A stretch of 38,310 nt of DNA, from the NCBI GenBank assembly GCA_016291435.1, contig JAEEXH010000020.1, positions 1-38,310 of the forward strand, written 5' to 3'. How positions within the stretch are numbered: the stretch's first letter is position 1; the number at the start of each line of letters is the position of its first letter. The position numbers were made by a program, and so were the translations under genes. The notes beneath the pieces were generated by a model. The model ran no database searches. It saw only the letters and a list, made by a program, of their open reading frames with translations, and was not told the origin of the DNA. Source of the DNA: Oscillospiraceae bacterium (lineage in GTDB: Bacteria; Bacillota; Clostridia; Oscillospirales; Ruminococcaceae). Of this stretch, positions 1 to 9,617 are shown piece by piece.

Positions 1-3
1 CCC

Positions 4-110
4 CCTCCCCTTTCAGGGGAGGCAAGGTAAAGTGCTCTTCAAAGGCTGGAATTCTGCGTTCTTGGCTCCCCTGAAAGGGGAGCTGTCAGCGGAGCTGACT
101 GAGGGGTTGA
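4..110. repeat. Intergenic hairpin repeat upstream of ligA
   Basis: Three perfect inverted repeats follow one another: 4-11 with 15-22 (CCTCCCCT / AGGGGAGG), 65-72 with 76-83 (GCTCCCCT / AGGGGAGC), and 85-90 with 94-99 (GTCAGC / GCTGAC), ending in a GAGGGGTT tail. From memory, this CTCCCCT...GTCAGCGGAGCTGAC arrangement is a common dispersed intergenic repeat in Oscillospiraceae and Lachnospiraceae. No coding capacity is seen. The element may continue to the left of the window. Confidence 0.55.
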
Positions 111-134
111 ATTCTGATTTACGGCAGCAAATAG

Positions 135-2135
<2,001 letters not shown>

Positions 2136-2142
2136 GCTACCA

Positions 2143-2180
2143 AAATCCCTGCCGTTTGATGCATTCGGCAGGGATTTTTT
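2143..2180 (+). terminator. Rho-independent terminator of ligA
   Basis: A 12-bp perfect stem (2143-2154 with 2166-2177, AAATCCCTGCCG / CGGCAGGGATTT) is followed by a T run. It lies just after the ligA stop. Confidence 0.85.
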
Positions 2181-2219
2181 ACCGTTTGCCTGCTCCGGCA
2201 TACCGATCGCCGGAATTTC

Positions 2220-2248
2220 ATGACAAACGGACAGATTTCGTGTATAAT
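2220..2248 (+). promoter_or_regulatory. Promoter of the LytTR/DUF3021 operon
   Basis: ATGACA (2220-2225), a 17-bp spacer, then a consensus TATAAT (2243-2248). This promoter overlaps an apparent upstream ATG at 2220, so translation must start further downstream. Confidence 0.65.
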
Positions 2249-2270
2249 CAAACCATCGGAGGTGATGAAC

Positions 2271-2711
2271 ATGATTTTCAGGCTGCTGCTTGACCCGGAC
2301 TGCGAAGAATCCGTGACCGCACAGGTGCATGCACGGACGCCGCTCATCAGCGAGATCGAACGGCTCATTGCACAGGACAGTCTGGCAGACCAGATCCCGG
2401 GATACATCGGGGATGAGATCACGATGCTGGAAATCGCCGGGGTCGAATGCTTTGCGGCGGAGAACGACCGCACCTATGCTGTCTATCAGGACGGCACGCG
2501 GTATCTCATCCGCAAGCGGCTCTGCGAGCTGGAGAAGCGTCTGCCCGGGCACTTTGAACGGATCAGCAAATCTGCGATTGCAAACTGGAAGCAGATCGCA
2601 CGGTTCAAAGTGCAGCTCTCGGGCGCTGTCGATGCCGTATTCAAATGCGGCTACGAAGAATGTATTTCAAGAAGATGCTTTGCCGATCTGAAAAGGAGGT
2701 ACGGATTATGA
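2271..2711 (+). CDS. LytTR-type DNA-binding regulator
   Basis: The 146-residue protein has a C-terminal LytTR domain: YAVYQDGTRYLIRKRLCELEK, then FERISKSAIANWKQIARF, the usual layout of LytTR beta strands and helices. There is no receiver domain, so it belongs to the short LytTR proteins that pair with DUF3021 membrane proteins. The N-terminal 70 residues carry no recognised domain. ATG 2271 is preferred because GGAGGT (2258-2263) lies 7 bases upstream; ATG 2265 is possible but very close to it. Its stop overlaps the next start as ATGA, so the two are translationally coupled. Such pairs are thought to form one-component regulators in which the membrane partner modulates the DNA binder; the signal and target are not known here. 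Confidence 0.85.
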   Translation: MIFRLLLDPDCEESVTAQVHARTPLISEIERLIAQDSLADQIPGYIGDEITMLEIAGVECFAAENDRTYAVYQDGTRYLIRKRLCELEKRLPGHFERISKSAIANWKQIARFKVQLSGAVDAVFKCGYEECISRRCFADLKRRYGL

Positions 2712-3124
2712 AAAAGTATCTGAAGCAATTTCTGATGCGCGGTGCCATGTTTGCATGGGGCGGTCCGGTTGTCACGGCAATCGTCTGGGGCGCGCTGCAC
2801 GCCGCGGGAACAATCAGCACGCTGACCGTGCATGAGGCCGTGCTCGGAATCATAACGACAACGGTCATGGCGTTCATCGCAGCGGGCATTTCGATCGTCT
2901 ATCAGATTGAAAATCTGCCGAAGGCCTTTGCTGCGCTCATCCAGATGTCTGTGCTGTATCTGGATTATCTCGGCTTCTATCTGCTGAACGGCTGGATCCC
3001 GCCGCAGGAGATCCCGAAGTTCACGCTGATTTTTGCTGCCGTATTCGCGGTGATCTGGGGCTGCATCTATATCCCGATCCGCATCCGGGTCAGCCGTCTG
3101 AACCGCATGATGAACCGGAAATGA
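2708..3124 (+). CDS. DUF3021 family membrane protein
   Basis: The 138-residue protein has four predicted membrane segments: roughly residues 12-32 (GAMFAWGGPVVTAIVWGALH), 44-66, 75-95 and 103-125. This is the layout of DUF3021 proteins, which nearly always sit beside a LytTR gene. The start ATG 2708 overlaps the LytTR stop as ATGA, and AGGAGGT lies just upstream inside the LytTR gene. The C-terminus is basic (RIRVSRLNRMMNRK), consistent with a cytoplasmic end. It probably acts as membrane partner or inhibitor of the LytTR regulator; that role is inferred from the family. Confidence 0.8.
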   Translation: MKKYLKQFLMRGAMFAWGGPVVTAIVWGALHAAGTISTLTVHEAVLGIITTTVMAFIAAGISIVYQIENLPKAFAALIQMSVLYLDYLGFYLLNGWIPPQEIPKFTLIFAAVFAVIWGCIYIPIRIRVSRLNRMMNRK

Positions 3125-3225
3125 CGGCAAAAAATAAGAGCTGCATGTCATGCAGCCCCCGGAGTTGAAATCAGAACAAGAGATCAAAAGACGAAGAACG
3201 ATAAAATGGGAAATGTCAGCGATTG

Positions 3226-3260
3226 AAGAGGGCAGCGGTCTGCCGCTTCCCTCTTTTTTT
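3226..3260 (+). terminator. Terminator of the LytTR/DUF3021 operon
   Basis: Stem AAGAGGG-C-AGCGG pairs with CCGCT-T-CCCTCTT (one C/T mismatch), four-base loop, then a run of T. It lies about 100 bases after the DUF3021 stop. Confidence 0.75.
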
Positions 3261-3335
3261 ATTATAGCAGACCGCGCCCTGCCGTGCAACAGACAAACTG
3301 CCCGGTTTGCCCAAAAGACAGACATTTTACGTGCA

Positions 3336-3545
3336 GTGTCTAAAAGGGAGACCTCGCGCCGAAGCCGGGGGCGGGTACAGGTGAGCGGGTTGTGCTGACT
3401 GAGGAGCAGGCACGCGAGCGGGAGCAAAACATTTGACGAGACTGTTGACAAAAAGCGCGGAACCGGTTATAATGAAGTTGACGCAATAATCGAGACATTG
3501 CGTGAATTTTCCGAAACATATGGGATTGAATGGAGTGAGCGATAA
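3336..3545 (+). pseudogene. Debris of a small DNA-binding/mobile-element gene (putative)
   Basis: No continuous reading frame exists, but the three frames in turn encode protein-like fragments. They run from a start-like GTG at 3336 (VSKR), through a GRPRAEAGGGYR segment, to GERVVLTEEQAREREQNI (ending 3436), and then KTFDETVDKKRGTGYNEV...YGIEWSER ending at the TAA of 3543-3545. The beginning resembles the GRP-plus-LTEEQ start of small ribbon-helix-helix-type regulators on mobile elements. Frame changes fall near the G-run at 3366-3374 and near 3425. This is inference from a weak, hand-made reading; the last segment could instead belong to a real gene whose start I cannot find. Confidence 0.3.
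3445..3473 (+). promoter_or_regulatory. Consensus promoter in the 3.4-3.8 kb island
   Basis: TTGACA (3445-3450), 17-bp spacer and TATAAT (3468-3473), a perfect sigma-70/sigma-A consensus. It lies inside the gene debris, 72 bases upstream of the small reading frame at 3545, and could drive it. Confidence 0.6.
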
Positions 3546-3706
3546 TGGCATTCAAACACGGTCATTATATTGATTCAGGGCTTTCGATGGAAGAACGTGA
3601 AAAGCGATTGCAAGCATCATTGGAAGCTGATAAGAAATACACAAGTTGGGATGATGTGCCAGAAGTATTTGAGGATCAAGACAGCGATGACTACAACGAC
3701 GAATAA
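3545..3706 (+). CDS. Small acidic hypothetical protein (53 aa)
   Basis: The frame encodes MAFKHGHYIDSGLSMEEREK... and ends in a very acidic stretch (FEDQDSDDYNDE). Its ATG shares a base with the TAA of the preceding protein-like frame (TAATG), suggesting translational coupling, and GGAGTGAG lies about 7 bases upstream. A perfect promoter precedes it and a perfect terminator follows it. Base composition is clearly more AT-rich than in flanking genes. I do not recognise the family; size, acidity and coupling to a damaged regulator-like gene recall small accessory proteins of mobile elements or toxin-antitoxin loci, but nothing proves that. Confidence 0.5.
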   Translation: MAFKHGHYIDSGLSMEEREKRLQASLEADKKYTSWDDVPEVFEDQDSDDYNDE

Positions 3707-3712
3707 TCACCC

Positions 3713-3737
3713 GCCCAGCCGTAAAGCTGGGCTTTTT
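3713..3737 (+). terminator. Terminator after the 53-aa gene
   Basis: A perfect 7-bp stem GCCCAGC / GCTGGGC with loop CGTAAA is followed by T5. Confidence 0.8.
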
Positions 3738-3852
3738 CATACCCGTTTAACTTGCAAAAGTCTTTCAAAATCAGCTTTAGATTTACGGAAACAGCGCAAG
3801 CACGCGAAAATCTAACTTGCGTATAACTTTCATCAAGCTAATATAAACCAGA

Positions 3853-3876
3853 GCACTCTGTAAAGGGTGCTTTTTT
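3853..3876 (+). terminator. Second terminator ahead of the PepSY gene
   Basis: Stem GCACTC / GGGTGC (one G-T pair) with loop TGTAAA and T6. The 115 bases between this and the previous terminator are AT-rich; they carry a short protein-like stretch (SLSKSALDLRKQRKHAKI, stop near 3815) with no start, probably more debris of the same island. Confidence 0.6.
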
Positions 3877-3903
3877 CATGCCGGCAGACGGGCGGTGCCC
3901 GTC

Positions 3904-3932
3904 TTGACAAATCCCGCTGCATCCTGTATAAT
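3904..3932 (+). promoter_or_regulatory. Promoter of the sigma-like/PepSY gene
   Basis: TTGACA (3904-3909), 17-bp spacer, TATAAT (3927-3932): a perfect consensus, 43 bases before the start codon. Confidence 0.8.
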
Positions 3933-3974
3933 GAAAATGAATGATAATATCATCCGCAGAGGAGGTGTGTGCAG

Positions 3975-5588
3975 ATGGCAGAGCCGATCAGGCAGCAGGA
4001 TATTCCTGCGCTCGCAGCGCAGTATTTCCCCGCGGCGCTGCTCTATACAGGCAGCCGCACGGAAGCCCTCAGCGCTCTGACGGAAGCCCTCGCTGCCGCC
4101 GCTCAGGACGGCAGTGACGCCGTGCTCCCGCATGTCCTGCGCATTTGCGGCACACGCACCGTGCAGCCCGATGAGGCACTCACCGATGCCGTGCCCGCGC
4201 TCTCCGCGGTCTGGAAGCTCCCGCCCGGAAGCCGCCGTGATCTTGCGCTCCACTGCTCGGGAATCCCCGATGCGGTGTCGGCAAAGGCACGCGGCATCTC
4301 CGATGCGGAATTTGCGCAGCGGCTGGAAAAGGCAATGCGGCAGCTCACATTCTTAGGCGGCACCGCCGACCCTGACGCGCTGCGCGGTGCGGTCTCCGGG
4401 CTCACGCTGACGGCGGAGGAATCCGGCGGCATCCGTGACCGCTGGACACAGGCAATGGCAGAGAGGGAAGCGCAGGCATCGCCCGTCCGTGAGATCACGC
4501 GGAGCGAGCAGCCGCCCGCAAAGCAAAATCCCCTGCATCGGAAAATCCCGCTCTGGGGTGCGGCGCTCAGCATCCTCTGCGCTGCCCTGACGCTTGCCGT
4601 CGTGCTGCTGCTCATCGACCGCAGCCGCTTAAAACAGCACCCCCCAGCGGAGTTCTCTGTCTCGGATGCGGAGGAAAACTATACCGTGCAGGATCTTGCG
4701 CATCTCAGCTTCATCAGCATGGATGATGCACGGCAGAAGGTGCTTGAGGCACTCGGCACGGATGACACGAACACGGTCTTCTCGAATGTGCGGCTTGATA
4801 CCGCCAAAACGCCGGTCACCTACCGCGTCACATGTATCACCGATGAGACCACGCAGTATGAATTCACGCTGGACGCCAGAACCGGCGAGATCACAAAGCG
4901 CACGGAGGCGGAAGCCGTGCTCCCGCTGCGCACGGAGGGCTGGCTCCCGCTCGATGAAATGCGCGCCCGTGCCCTCTCCTATACCAAGCTCGATGCGGCG
5001 CTGACCGTCCGCGAGCAGCTCGGCACAGACGGCGGCAGGGGCTATTACCGCTTCCGCTTTCAGGATGCGGACGGCAAGATCTACACCGTGCAGCTCTCCG
5101 CTCTGGACGGCATCCTGCTGAAATATTCCGTTGAGATGCCGCCCGTGACCGACACGGCGGGCTTCATCCCGCTGGATGCCGCAAAGCAGCAGGCGGTTGC
5201 GCGCGTCGGCGACCTCACGCCGCAGGATGTGGTCTTCACAAAGGAAAAGCTCGACGGTGCGGTGTATCTCATCGCCTTCACGCTCAATGACGGCACACAG
5301 TATGCGCTGGAGCTGGATGCCAGAACCGGCATGACCAACACCCTCGATGTGCATCCTGTCTCCGCAGACAGTTCCCGCGCAATCGGAATTCTGAAGGCAC
5401 GCGATCTCGCGCTGGAGCAGGCAGGCATCACGGCGGAGGATGTGCAGCAGTTCACCAAGGCAAAGATCGACCGCAGCAACGGCATCTATGTCTATGAGCT
5501 CGCATTTGAAACGCTCTCCTACGACTACGAGCTGACGCTCAATACGGAGACCGGCGAGATTATCAAGTATAAGGCATCATATAAATAA
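3975..5588 (+). CDS. Membrane protein: ECF-sigma-like N-domain fused to four PepSY repeats
   Basis: The 537-residue protein has three parts. Residues 1-130 are cytoplasmic and resemble a degenerate ECF sigma factor: a region-2-like helix pair (YFPAALLYTGSRTEALSALT), then a region-4-like segment with LPPGSRR near residue 82, GIS near 107 and AQRLEKAMRQL to 124, spaced as in sigma-70 region 4. One membrane helix follows (about 191-213, WGAALSILCAALTLAVVLLLI). The outer part holds four PepSY-type repeats starting near residues 248, 322, 398 and 470, each ending in a pattern like LDARTGEITK. ATG 3975 has GGAGGT 8 bases upstream; GTG 3969 is less likely. It is monocistronic. PepSY domains are thought to inhibit peptidases or bind peptides outside the membrane; the sigma-like reading is my inference. 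Confidence 0.75.
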   Translation: MAEPIRQQDIPALAAQYFPAALLYTGSRTEALSALTEALAAAAQDGSDAVLPHVLRICGTRTVQPDEALTDAVPALSAVWKLPPGSRRDLALHCSGIPDAVSAKARGISDAEFAQRLEKAMRQLTFLGGTADPDALRGAVSGLTLTAEESGGIRDRWTQAMAEREAQASPVREITRSEQPPAKQNPLHRKIPLWGAALSILCAALTLAVVLLLIDRSRLKQHPPAEFSVSDAEENYTVQDLAHLSFISMDDARQKVLEALGTDDTNTVFSNVRLDTAKTPVTYRVTCITDETTQYEFTLDARTGEITKRTEAEAVLPLRTEGWLPLDEMRARALSYTKLDAALTVREQLGTDGGRGYYRFRFQDADGKIYTVQLSALDGILLKYSVEMPPVTDTAGFIPLDAAKQQAVARVGDLTPQDVVFTKEKLDGAVYLIAFTLNDGTQYALELDARTGMTNTLDVHPVSADSSRAIGILKARDLALEQAGITAEDVQQFTKAKIDRSNGIYVYELAFETLSYDYELTLNTETGEIIKYKASYK

Positions 5589-5595
5589 CAGAACC

Positions 5596-5633
5596 GAGCC
5601 CCCGGTACGGAACATGTACCGGGGGCTCTTTGT
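5596..5633 (+). terminator. Terminator between the converging PepSY and ABC genes
   Basis: A perfect 13-bp stem (5596-5608 with 5616-5628, GAGCCCCCGGTAC / GTACCGGGGGCTC). The T tract is short (CTCTTTGT) but the stem is very stable and may act in both directions. Confidence 0.7.
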
Positions 5634-5677
5634 ATGAAGGAGTAAACGGGAGGCGGAACCGCTGCCTGACACAGCGC

Positions 5678-8554
5678 TTATTTGTCGCGGATCGCGTCGA
5701 TCGGCTTCTTCGCTGCGATGCGGCGCACAGGCAGGAAGCTCGCAACCGCTGCAATCGCCACGCTGATGACGAAGAGCAGGAGGATCTGCCGGATGCCGAA
5801 ATGCAGCACCGTGATCAGAATGCCGACATACTTGCGGAGAACGAAGTTGATCACCATGACGCCTGCGCAGCAGATCACTGCGGAAATCACAAAGTTGATC
5901 ATTGCGATCACAAAGCTCTCGGAGAAGAAGATGCGGAACACATCGTTCGAGCGGGAGCCGATTGCGCGGAGAATACCGATCTCCTGCCGCTTGTAGTGGA
6001 TCGACGTGGTGATGAAGTTTGCCATCAGCAGCGCCGCGAACACTGCGAACGCAATGCCGATATAGAGGAACACCTTTGCCAGCACCTTGAGCACATCGTT
6101 CACGGTGTCCAGCTCATAGGTGACGGCGTTGTTGAGCTCATAGCGCTCAGTGACATCTGAGTTGTTCCTGTAGCAGTAGCGGACAAACTTCTCGACCTCT
6201 GCACGGGATTCGGGCATGCCGCCGATGGCACTGTCATAGATGCCCTCGGTGTCATGGATCAGCTTCTGTACCATATCGTCGCAGATGACCATTGCATCCG
6301 CATAGGCGCTGTCTGCCTTCACAACGCCGACGATCTTCGCGGCTTTGTGCTCGGTGTAGTCGGGGTAATTCGTCCATTCGCCGGTCTCAGGATCGGAGTA
6401 GTAGTAGTTATAGGTGAGGAGATTGCTGCCGACCGCTTCCTTGATGAGCTGATTCATGCCCTCCGGAGTGATCTCCTCGGTGCCTTCCTGATATGCGCCG
6501 AGCTGCTCGAGCAGCTTCGAGATGGCCGACTGCTTGTTGCAGTAGAAATCGAGACCGTTCAGCGGAATGATGAATTCATCCTCTGCGAGATGATCCTTCT
6601 TGCCGTTCAGCCAGACGATCTCGGAATCCGGGATCTTGTCGAGCTTGGTGTAATACTGTGCGTTGACATTCAGCCAGACTGTGTCGCTGTTTTCGGTTTC
6701 CGTGTAGGTATTAATATTGCAGCCGCCATTCTGTGATTCATAGACCTTCGGCTCTGCGGCGACCATCTCTGCGACTTTGCCCTTGCCGACCATTGCGGCG
6801 CCGGTGAGGGAATAATTGACGGTGGTGGAATATTCGCTCCAGAGGAGATAATTCACGAGCTCCTCGGAACGGCTCAGGCGCTCGGCGCTCTCAAGCAGCT
6901 TGTCATAGCGCGAAAGATCGAAGTTCGTATCGACAACGCCGGAGATTGTGTATTCTGTGCCGCCGAGATTCAGCACCTTGCCGACCATATCCTTCGGCGA
7001 TGCGATCTTCTCGTATTTCAGCGTGCTTCTGCGCTCGCCGGTCTTCTCATCAGTCTCATAGGCGTTTGCCGCTTCCGCCTCGGTCAGCGGTGCATGATAG
7101 CCCGCCTTGACAAAGGTTTCGCAGAGCGCGGAGCTCACCATAATCTCATTCTTCTTGCCGTCCGGGACCTTGCCCGCGACGATCTCATAGCTGTGCTCCT
7201 TGAGGAACGCCTCATCGACCTCGGCAAAGCCGCAGCAGTGATTCAGCGCGGTGTTGTATTCGCCCTCGGTGAATTTATAAGTGTCGTCATACTGCCCCGT
7301 AAAGCTCAGGCTGAGGTTGCGCGGGAGGAAGAGACCCGTCACATTGATGCCGGTGTCCTTGCGGATCGCCTCCATGTCCTTCTCGGAGATGCGGTAGCCG
7401 TAGGATGTCCACCAGGCGTCGATGCCCTTGCCCCGCTTCACGCTCTTGTTGACGGAGACATAGTTCACATCGGTGTCAATGATCGAATCGGTACACGCAC
7501 GGATGTGATCATACGCACTGAATGTATCGACCAGCGCAAAGAGCGAGAACGCCGCGACCGAAAGCAGAACCGTCATGACAAGACGGAAGCGCTTGTGTTT
7601 GAGGCTGGAGCAGCCGATCTTGAATGCGCTCTTCATCGGGAGCTTCGACTTAATCAGGCTGAACTTCGAGCCGTCCTGCACGGGGATCGCACTCTCGTCG
7701 GTCTCCCTGAAGCGCTGGGATGCTGCCGGGAGCATCATCGAAGCGCCGGTGCCGGAGCGGAGTGCGTCCAGATACTCGTTGATCTGGATGCGGTCTTCCT
7801 CGGTGAGGTGATAATCGGGCGGGATCTCGATGCTGGTCGAGCGGAAGACGAGCTTCTTCTCCTCGGCGGATTCCTCGCTCTGCACCGCCTCGACATCGCG
7901 GATGACCTTGCCGTCTGCAAGCTCGATGATGCGGTCTGCATAGAGCTCGGCATATTCGCGGTCGTGCGAGACCACGATGACGAGCTTCTCAGCGGAGAGC
8001 TTTTTCAGGGTATCGAGCACCTGCCGCCCGGTGTTGGAATCGAGCGCGCCGGTCGGCTCGTCTGCCATGATGATCTCGGGGTTCTTCACGAGCGCACGGG
8101 CGATCGCGACACGCTGCTTCTGACCGCCGGAGAGCTCATTCGGCTTGCGGCTGCCGTAACCCGCGAGATCGACCGCGGTGAGAATCGCATTCAGCTCCTC
8201 ATCGGTCGCCTGCTTGCCCTGCAATTCGAGCGCGAGGGCGATATTCGCGCCGACAGTGAATTCCTCGAGCACATTGTATTCCTGGAAGATGAAGCCGACA
8301 TAGGTATTGCGGTAGCTGTCGAAGCGCTGCTGGGAGAAATCCTTGGAGGAGATGCCCTTGATGATGATCTCGCCGTCGTCATACTGGTCGAGACCGCCGA
8401 GCAGGTTCAGCATGGTGGACTTGCCGCTGCCGGATTTACCGAGCAGGAAGACCATACCCTTTTCCGGGAAACGGAGGGAAACATGATCGACCGCCATGAC
8501 CGGGACGCCTTTTTTCGGCTTATAGGTCTTGCAGAGATTTTTGGTTTCGAGCAT
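5678..8554 (-). CDS. Fused ABC transporter ATPase-permease (MacB/FtsX type)
   Basis: The 958-residue protein carries ATPase and permease in one chain. The N-terminal ATPase has Walker A GKSGSGKST (39-47), the Q-loop FQEYN, the signature LSGGQ (141-145), Walker B IIMADEPTGALD (about 161-172) and the switch His in VVSHDREYA. A first membrane helix follows a linker (FRLVMTVLLSVAAFSLFALV), then a large extracellular domain of about 400 residues, then three C-terminal helices forming an FtsX-like domain with the typical RQEIGILRAIGSRSNDVFRIFF. Such four-helix fused exporters act in peptide or antibiotic stress and lipid or peptide handling. ATG 8554 has GGAG 8 bases upstream. No two-component system lies nearby. 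Substrate unknown. Confidence 0.92.
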   Translation of the reverse strand: MLETKNLCKTYKPKKGVPVMAVDHVSLRFPEKGMVFLLGKSGSGKSTMLNLLGGLDQYDDGEIIIKGISSKDFSQQRFDSYRNTYVGFIFQEYNVLEEFTVGANIALALELQGKQATDEELNAILTAVDLAGYGSRKPNELSGGQKQRVAIARALVKNPEIIMADEPTGALDSNTGRQVLDTLKKLSAEKLVIVVSHDREYAELYADRIIELADGKVIRDVEAVQSEESAEEKKLVFRSTSIEIPPDYHLTEEDRIQINEYLDALRSGTGASMMLPAASQRFRETDESAIPVQDGSKFSLIKSKLPMKSAFKIGCSSLKHKRFRLVMTVLLSVAAFSLFALVDTFSAYDHIRACTDSIIDTDVNYVSVNKSVKRGKGIDAWWTSYGYRISEKDMEAIRKDTGINVTGLFLPRNLSLSFTGQYDDTYKFTEGEYNTALNHCCGFAEVDEAFLKEHSYEIVAGKVPDGKKNEIMVSSALCETFVKAGYHAPLTEAEAANAYETDEKTGERRSTLKYEKIASPKDMVGKVLNLGGTEYTISGVVDTNFDLSRYDKLLESAERLSRSEELVNYLLWSEYSTTVNYSLTGAAMVGKGKVAEMVAAEPKVYESQNGGCNINTYTETENSDTVWLNVNAQYYTKLDKIPDSEIVWLNGKKDHLAEDEFIIPLNGLDFYCNKQSAISKLLEQLGAYQEGTEEITPEGMNQLIKEAVGSNLLTYNYYYSDPETGEWTNYPDYTEHKAAKIVGVVKADSAYADAMVICDDMVQKLIHDTEGIYDSAIGGMPESRAEVEKFVRYCYRNNSDVTERYELNNAVTYELDTVNDVLKVLAKVFLYIGIAFAVFAALLMANFITTSIHYKRQEIGILRAIGSRSNDVFRIFFSESFVIAMINFVISAVICCAGVMVINFVLRKYVGILITVLHFGIRQILLLFVISVAIAAVASFLPVRRIAAKKPIDAIRDK

Positions 8555-8618
8555 GATGTGCTCCTTTCGTTCTGTCAGAAGTTTTTGTGATGATATTGCC
8601 GATTCATTCAGCATGTTT

Positions 8619-8647
8619 ATTATATCAAATATTGTTTTAAAAAACAA
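8619..8647 (-). promoter_or_regulatory. Promoter of the ABC transporter gene
   Basis: On the minus strand: TTGTTT (8642-8647), 17-bp spacer, TATAAT (8619-8624), about 65 bases before the start codon. Confidence 0.65.
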
Positions 8648-8656
8648 GTAGGGAAA

Positions 8657-8669
8657 ACATTAAAAATGT
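8657..8669. promoter_or_regulatory. Possible operator upstream of the ABC promoter
   Basis: A perfect short inverted repeat ACATT-AAA-AATGT lies 9 bases upstream of the -35 element, in an AT-rich stretch. The position suits an activator site of a response regulator; this is inference only. Confidence 0.3.
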
Positions 8670-8701
8670 CTTAAGCAATGCGGCCCTGCACGCGGCGCGG
8701 C

Positions 8702-8728
8702 ACGGTTCGGCAATTTTCGCATATACTA
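8702..8728 (+). promoter_or_regulatory. Sigma-K-like promoter of the dpaA remnant
   Basis: AC (8702-8703), 16 bases, then CATATACTA (8720-8728), which fits the mother-cell sigma-K pattern AC...CATANNNTA, 32 bases before the dpaA start. In Bacillus the dipicolinate synthase operon is a sigma-K target, so both form and place agree. Confidence 0.5.
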
Positions 8729-9389
8729 CTATATCCCGGATATGTAAGGAGTGATGTTTCATGAAACCCAAGACCCTGCTCGCTGCCGGCGGCGACCTCC
8801 GCCAGCTTGCAGCAGCAGCATCCCTCGCAAAGGACTTTGTCGTCTGTGCGCTCGGCTTCCCGCCGGGGTATCCGCTGCCGCCCGGTGTATGCCCTGATGA
8901 CGGCACCGCGCCCGATGCGCTGCTTCTCCCCCTGCCCGCCTCCCCCGACGGGATGCACCTGCACACGCCGCTTTTCCCCTCCGCAGAGATTTCCGTCCGG
9001 GAGCTCGCTGAGCGGCTTCTGCCCGGCAGCCCCGTCCTCGGCGGCAGAATGCAGCCTGAACTCACCCGTGCGCTCGCCGACATGGGGTGCATCCCGCTCG
9101 ACTACGCAAAACAGGAAGCCTTCGCTGTCCGCAATGCTGTCCCGACCGCAGAGGGCGCCCTCGCCCTCGCAATGCGCGAGCTTCCCGTCACGCTCTGCGG
9201 CACGCGCACCCTTCTCCTCGGCGCCGGACGCCTCACCCGTGCACTGATTCCCCGCCTGCGCGGTCTCGGCGCAGAGGTCACTGTCGCGGCGCGGCGGTGT
9301 TCCGATCTTGCGCGGAGGGAAGGCTGCAAGGAGACGCCGTTACGCATCCGGGCAGATTTGCATGTGTTTTATACGCAGATGCGTGCGTT

Positions 9390-9418
9390 TTTACATGTAA
9401 AGCGCAAGATAATACAAT
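9390..9418 (+). promoter_or_regulatory. Upstream promoter with overlapping palindrome
   Basis: TTTACA (9390-9395), 17-bp spacer, TACAAT (9413-9418). The -35 element is half of a perfect 12-bp palindrome TTTACATGTAAA (9390-9401), a plausible repressor site. It could read into the SPFH gene about 200 bases on. Confidence 0.45.
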
Positions 9419-9513
9419 CTCCGGCGTATTGTGAAATATTAAGAGAAGCGGAGCATTTGGGAGAAAACACCGCAAATTTTCAAAATTTATCCGCTACGGC
9501 ATTCTCCCGCGGT

Positions 9514-9542
9514 TTGTTTTTTTGCGCAGAATATGCTATGAT
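9514..9542 (+). promoter_or_regulatory. Promoter of the SPFH gene
   Basis: TTGTTT (9514-9519), 17-bp spacer, TATGAT (9537-9542), 75 bases before the start codon. Confidence 0.55.
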
Positions 9543-9617
9543 AAGACCATCGCGGGGAACAGAAACCCGCAGGATGCGGCGGGCGCAGCTTTTCCCGCAC
9601 ACAGAAAGGAGTCCGTC

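Noticed and set aside
3140-3160. Minus-strand terminator CTGCATG...CATGCAG
   Set aside because: The stem is short, and no minus-strand gene lies to its right for it to serve.
7094-8590. 498-codon open frame antisense to the ABC ATPase
   Set aside because: Shadow frame rich in Leu, Asp, Arg and His; the ATPase motifs lie on the other strand.
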